NCBI GenBank assembly: GCA_030153205.1
Contig: JASLHV010000386.1
Location: 1 to 17,776, forward strand
Length of the DNA: 17,776 bases
DNA from: Roseiarcus sp.
Lineage (GTDB): Bacteria > Pseudomonadota > Alphaproteobacteria > Rhizobiales > Beijerinckiaceae
Direction: 5' to 3'
Made by a program: the position numbers and the translations under genes. Below the pieces are notes generated by a model. That model was given only the letters and a program-made list of their open reading frames with translations, ran no database searches and was not told the origin of the DNA. Position 1 is the first letter of the stretch. Each line of letters begins with the position of its first letter. Of the stretch, positions 14,850 to 17,776 are shown piece after piece.

Positions 14850-16073
14850 TTAACGACTTGCGCCTGCGATTTCGTTAAAAGCCGTGAGTAAAGCCTCGAC
14901 GAAATCGGGATCATTGATCGCGCAAGGGAGGTTGAGCAGCTTTCGATTGGGGCCAGGTTGGAAGGTAGCTTCTATGGCCTCAAAGAGGGCGCCGTCGGCT
15001 GCCGGATCGTGAAAGGTCTTGCCGGGCGCATCGATCAGGGAGACGCCGGCGATTGGGAGCAGAAAGCGTACCGGCCCATCCATAAGATTGAGGCGCTCCG
15101 CTATCCAATTCCCAATCTTGGCGTTCTCTTCCGCCGTCGTTCGCATGAGCGTGACCTGCGGATTGTGTATGTAGAGATTGCGACCACGATAGCGCTCTGG
15201 TACGGTTTCGATGGGCCCGAAATTGACCATGTCAACTGCGCCGACTGAACCAACATAGGGAATTTTTCTGCGGATAAACGCTCCAAAACGATCCGGCGAA
15301 CACGGGAGCACGCCGCCGAAGAGAAAATCCGCAACTTCAGTTGTCGTGATGTCCAGCGCTCCGACAAGGAGCCCCGAGTCGACCAGCGCCTCCATCGATC
15401 GTCCGCCGACGCCAGTGGCGTGAAAAACCAGACAATCGTAATGGCTCTCCAAGGCGCGCGCGGTTGCCTGAACGCAAGGCGTTGTGACGCCGAACATCGT
15501 GAGGCCAATCGCCGGCTTTATATCTTTCGGCGGGTCGCGTCGGAATGCGATCATGCCTGCGAGCGCATGAGCGGCATTCGAAAGCACACGCTCGGAAATC
15601 CGATTGATGCCGGATACATCGGTCACCGAATGCATCATCGTCATATCGGAGGAGCCCACATAATGGGCCACATCGCCCGAAGCCATCGTCGATACGATGA
15701 TTTTCGGAAGTCCAACGGGAAGCGCTCGCAGGCCCTTCGCCAGCAACGCCGTGCCGCCGCCTCCGCCTGCGCCGACGACGCCGCCGATATCGTCTCGAGA
15801 CATAAGAAAATGCGAGAACGCCTCAGCCATTGCGGTGATGGCGCTGCCACGATCGCCGGTGAATACCGCGTCGACGCCCATCGGATGGAAGCTTGCCACT
15901 TGGTGAGGCGCAACGTTCGCCTGCGCCGATTGCCCGGATGTCGAAAGATCTACCGTGGTCGTTTCAACGCCCGCGTCTTCGAGGCAGGACTTCAAAAAGA
16001 GGAGTTCGCGCCCTTTGGTGTCGAAAGTGCCCGCGATATAGGCGACACGCCTCGTCGTGCGATCACGCTCCAT
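14850..16073 (-). CDS. UPF0261/Tm-1-like ATP-binding domain protein
   Basis: A 407-residue protein of usual UPF0261 length. It starts at ATG 16073 (MERDRTTRRV) with GGAGG nine bases upstream. The open frame continues to 16748, but that stretch is only the kinase gene read out of frame. Family motifs are AGTFDTKGREL (14-24), GAGGGGGTAL (101-110), STMASGDVAHYVGSSDM (128-144), FGVTTPCVQ (194-202) and FHATGVGGRSMEAL (217-230). The family corresponds to the N-terminal half of the tomato Tm-1 virus-resistance protein, a nucleotide-binding fold; the bacterial function is unknown. It is often followed by a TIM-barrel partner (the Tm-1 C-terminal half), which is absent here. It lies 67 bases after the PfkB kinase gene and is probably co-transcribed with it. 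Confidence 0.9.
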   Translation of the reverse strand: MERDRTTRRVAYIAGTFDTKGRELLFLKSCLEDAGVETTTVDLSTSGQSAQANVAPHQVASFHPMGVDAVFTGDRGSAITAMAEAFSHFLMSRDDIGGVVGAGGGGGTALLAKGLRALPVGLPKIIVSTMASGDVAHYVGSSDMTMMHSVTDVSGINRISERVLSNAAHALAGMIAFRRDPPKDIKPAIGLTMFGVTTPCVQATARALESHYDCLVFHATGVGGRSMEALVDSGLLVGALDITTTEVADFLFGGVLPCSPDRFGAFIRRKIPYVGSVGAVDMVNFGPIETVPERYRGRNLYIHNPQVTLMRTTAEENAKIGNWIAERLNLMDGPVRFLLPIAGVSLIDAPGKTFHDPAADGALFEAIEATFQPGPNRKLLNLPCAINDPDFVEALLTAFNEIAGASR

Positions 16074-16140
16074 AGGCGCGCCCTCCACTCTGTGTGTAAC
16101 ACCATCAACGCATGAATCCCGCGCCGGCGGAAACCGATTT

Positions 16141-17079
16141 TCAGCGCGACTGTTGGCGCATCCAATCCATCGTATGTTCGAAGGAAATGATGCCGGCATC
16201 CGAACCAAGGCCAGTCGCCACCAAGGCCGCCGCGGCTTGCGCAAAGCGAACGGAAGCTTCGGGATCCATCCTGTGATGCAGCGCGGCGATAAAGCCGGCG
16301 TCGAAAGCGTCGCCGCAACCGGTCGTATCGACGACATCGATGGGGTAGGCGGGGGCGCGCAAACGGGTTCCATCGCGGTGCGCATAAAAAGCGCCTTCCC
16401 CGCCGAGCGTGAGGACGCAACAAGCGACGCCCTTGTCGAGATAAAATCTGGCGCAATCCTCCGGCGTTTTAAGGCCGGACATGTCCCTCGCCTCCTCGAT
16501 CGAAGGCATGAAATAATCGATGAAGGGGAGGAGCGGCTTGACGATTTTGATTGTCTCCGCCGTAGCGGCGATGAGGTCGAAGGTGACGATACGACCGCGC
16601 GCTTTGGCTTCAGCGAGGAGCGCACGGCTTCTTTCGCCGTCGAGCTTGCGCAGCAATCCTGTGCCGCCGAGATGGACGATCGGCGCGTCCAACGCTTGGT
16701 CATATAGGGACGACGGCAGGTCGAAATGATCGGAGGCCCCGCGAACATGGAGCGCCGGCCGTTCGCCCGACGGGCGCACGTTCAGAATTGTCGCCGAGGT
16801 CGGAACGCCTTTCAGGCGTTGCATCGCGGATGTGTCGACGCCGAATTTTTGCAGCGTGGCGAGAACGAAGTCCGCCTTTTCGTCGTCGCCCACCGCGCCC
16901 ACGGCGAGGCTCTTAAGCCCGAGTTTCGCCGTGTCGACGACAGTCCCGCCCGCTGTGCCCGCAACCGTCAGGCGAATCTCCTCGATAAACTCAACGTTCC
17001 CGCCCGGCGGGATCGCCGTCACTGGACGGCCCAGTACGTCCAGAATGAATAATCCAATGACAGAGACATCGTAGCGCAT
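16141..17079 (-). CDS. PfkB-family carbohydrate kinase
   Basis: A 312-residue ribokinase-like kinase of normal length. It starts at ATG 17079 (MRYDVSVIG) with GGGAGA six bases upstream; the open frame beyond it to 17199 does not look coding. An N-terminal sugar-binding region includes GGNVEF and AGTAGGTVVDTAKLG (40-54). The C-terminal PfkB signature is DTTGCGDAFDAGF (251-263), with catalytic Asp257 and the GCGD anion hole. It transfers phosphate from ATP to a sugar or related alcohol in the cytoplasm. PfkB kinases range over ribose, fructose, deoxygluconate and nucleosides, so the substrate cannot be stated. It heads a two-gene operon with the UPF0261 gene that converges on the transporter operon, so it may belong to the same pathway, but this is not proven. 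Confidence 0.92.
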   Translation of the reverse strand: MRYDVSVIGLFILDVLGRPVTAIPPGGNVEFIEEIRLTVAGTAGGTVVDTAKLGLKSLAVGAVGDDEKADFVLATLQKFGVDTSAMQRLKGVPTSATILNVRPSGERPALHVRGASDHFDLPSSLYDQALDAPIVHLGGTGLLRKLDGERSRALLAEAKARGRIVTFDLIAATAETIKIVKPLLPFIDYFMPSIEEARDMSGLKTPEDCARFYLDKGVACCVLTLGGEGAFYAHRDGTRLRAPAYPIDVVDTTGCGDAFDAGFIAALHHRMDPEASVRFAQAAAALVATGLGSDAGIISFEHTMDWMRQQSR

Positions 17080-17401
17080 GAAATCTCCCGTATTCCAACG
17101 AGAAACGGCGGCGGCGAAGAGATTGTCGACAGGCTCAGCAATGAGACGATAGCAAGGCGGCGTGATCGTCGACAAGGGCATGAACGGCGGCCAGCACAAA
17201 GCAAGAATCAGCGGCGTCCGCCTGATCGTTAACCACCTCTTAAATACGGACCGTCATATGGTCGCTTCAAAAAGATCAGCGCAACGCGCTGATTCGCTAT
17301 TCGTCGTGAGCGAGCTTTTCTGGGGATGCGTCTAAAGGGCCACAGTCGTGTGACGGACGAATCGGTTAGTGCGAAAACACGTATTCAGAGGGGCTTTCGA
17401 G
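17080..17401. promoter_or_regulatory. Intergenic region upstream of the kinase operon
   Basis: These 322 bases hold no convincing gene. They contain a minus-strand terminator (17269-17293) and the probable kinase promoter. TTGTCGAC (17123-17130) and GTCGACAA (17168-17175) form an eight-base inverted repeat 37 bases apart, a possible pair of operator sites. On the minus strand, TTGAAG (17263-17268) and TATTTA (about 17239-17244) lie 18 bases apart and weakly resemble a promoter, but the TTGAAG directly abuts the terminator T-run. No plus-strand promoter for the small gene at 17402 was recognised. Confidence 0.35.
17269..17293 (-). terminator. Rho-independent terminator, minus-strand direction
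   Basis: Read on the minus strand, ATCAGCGC-GTT-GCGCTGAT is a perfect eight-base-pair hairpin, followed by C and then five T residues (plus-strand A run 17269-17273). There is no T-run in the other direction. It would stop transcripts entering the kinase operon from the right, although no convincing minus-strand gene lies upstream inside the window. Confidence 0.7.
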
Positions 17402-17644
17402 ATGCCGTGGTCTACGAAATTTGCAAACCCGATAGCGCTTAGCGATGGCCGGCAGTTGATGACGTTGGACGACGCCGCCGAACTTGTTATGGGTCTTCCC
17501 GACGCCCGTTTGCACAAACCTGTTTGGGTCAAGGCAATCGACGTCCTTATCGACGCATCCGACGACGAAGCGCCGGCAGCCGCAATCGAAGAGGCGGAAG
17601 CCAAGCTCGCAGTCGCATTCAAATTCGAGGGATTGATCGAATAG
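17402..17644 (+). CDS. Small hypothetical protein (80 residues)
   Basis: The start is ATG 17402 (MPWSTKFANPIALSDGRQL), with AGAGGGG about nine bases upstream; an ATG at 17369 would add 11 residues. The protein has no signal peptide, membrane segment or catalytic motif. An N-terminal beta-like stretch (NPIALSDGRQLMTL) is followed by a helix (DDAAELVMGLP), a middle motif (HKPVWVKAIDVLIDAS) and an acidic, alanine-rich C-terminal helix (EAPAAAIEEAEAKLAVAF). Similar small proteins of unknown function are recalled from rhizobia, but I cannot name a family. Protein-like composition and a good ribosome-binding site favour it over the overlapping minus-strand frame (17332-17622), which is serine/alanine-rich and looks like its shadow. 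Confidence 0.6.
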   Translation: MPWSTKFANPIALSDGRQLMTLDDAAELVMGLPDARLHKPVWVKAIDVLIDASDDEAPAAAIEEAEAKLAVAFKFEGLIE

Positions 17645-17776
17645 CGCCCGCGCGGTCGCCCCTAAACTGGTCGGGTATCCCGCTCGAGGGCGGCTCTTGT
17701 TCGCGCGACATTTGCCGCCAATCTGATAGAAAGGACTTCTGTCTATCAGCGCTAGGGCGAACGAGTGACGACGATC
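17645..17776. other. Right-edge non-coding stretch with a hairpin at 17723-17749
   Basis: CTGATAGA (17723-17730) and TCTATCAG (17742-17749) form an eight-base-pair stem with an eleven-base loop. No T-run follows on either strand, so terminator function for the small gene is uncertain. No gene is identified before the window ends; a GTG at 17765 cannot be evaluated. Confidence 0.3.

Noticed and set aside
16074..16748. Upstream extension of the UPF0261 reading frame
   Set aside because: This stretch is the PfkB kinase gene in another frame. The internal ATG at 16073 has a ribosome-binding site, and the family homology begins there.
17332..17622. Minus-strand 96-codon frame ending near the minus-strand terminator
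   Set aside because: Tempting because the terminator follows it, but the protein is low-complexity serine/alanine-rich and is the shadow of the better plus-strand gene at 17402.

Overview
The window looks like chromosomal DNA of an alphaproteobacterium, most likely from the Hyphomicrobiales (Rhizobiales). The basis is the GC-rich, strongly G/C-ending codon use and the style of the proteins: a MalK-type ABC sugar transporter, a LacI regulator, a Gfo/Idh/MocA dehydrogenase and TIM-barrel sugar isomerases. This is judged by eye, and the genus cannot be fixed from sequence alone. No rRNA, tRNA, CRISPR array, insertion sequence or phage gene was seen.

The window is one carbohydrate uptake and catabolism locus built around a divergent control region (about 7791-8129). 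Leftward from it runs a long minus-strand series: two ABC permeases, a fused DhaK-DhaL dihydroxyacetone-type kinase, a LacI-family regulator, a TIM-barrel isomerase, a Gfo/Idh/MocA dehydrogenase, a small SRPBCC protein, and a second TIM-barrel epimerase cut by the left edge. Rightward runs a plus-strand series (8130-14805): an ABC ATPase, a periplasmic solute-binding protein, two more ABC permeases, a second ABC ATPase, a 106-residue membrane protein, and a DJ-1/PfpI protein resembling plant DJ-1D. This operon ends at a hairpin at 14822-14846. A short minus-strand operon (a PfkB sugar kinase, then a UPF0261/Tm-1-like protein) converges on the same hairpin. At the right edge is a small plus-strand gene of unknown function, with a minus-strand terminator between it and the kinase operon.

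The genes suggest import of a sugar or polyol, oxidation and isomerisation by the dehydrogenase and TIM-barrel enzymes, and phosphorylation by the DhaKL-type kinase of a small keto-sugar (dihydroxyacetone or a ketotetrose). The LacI protein is probably the local repressor. The DJ-1D-like protein may remove reactive dicarbonyls made from such sugars. The substrate is not identifiable from the sequence.

The most unusual feature is the transporter. It has four permeases in two parallel pairs, one binding protein, and two ATPases whose defects complement each other. ATPase 1 has a normal signature motif but proline in place of the H-loop histidine. ATPase 2 has a normal H-loop but a degenerate signature (LGEGE). 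A heterodimer would have exactly one consensus and one degenerate ATP site, whereas either homodimer would have two damaged sites.
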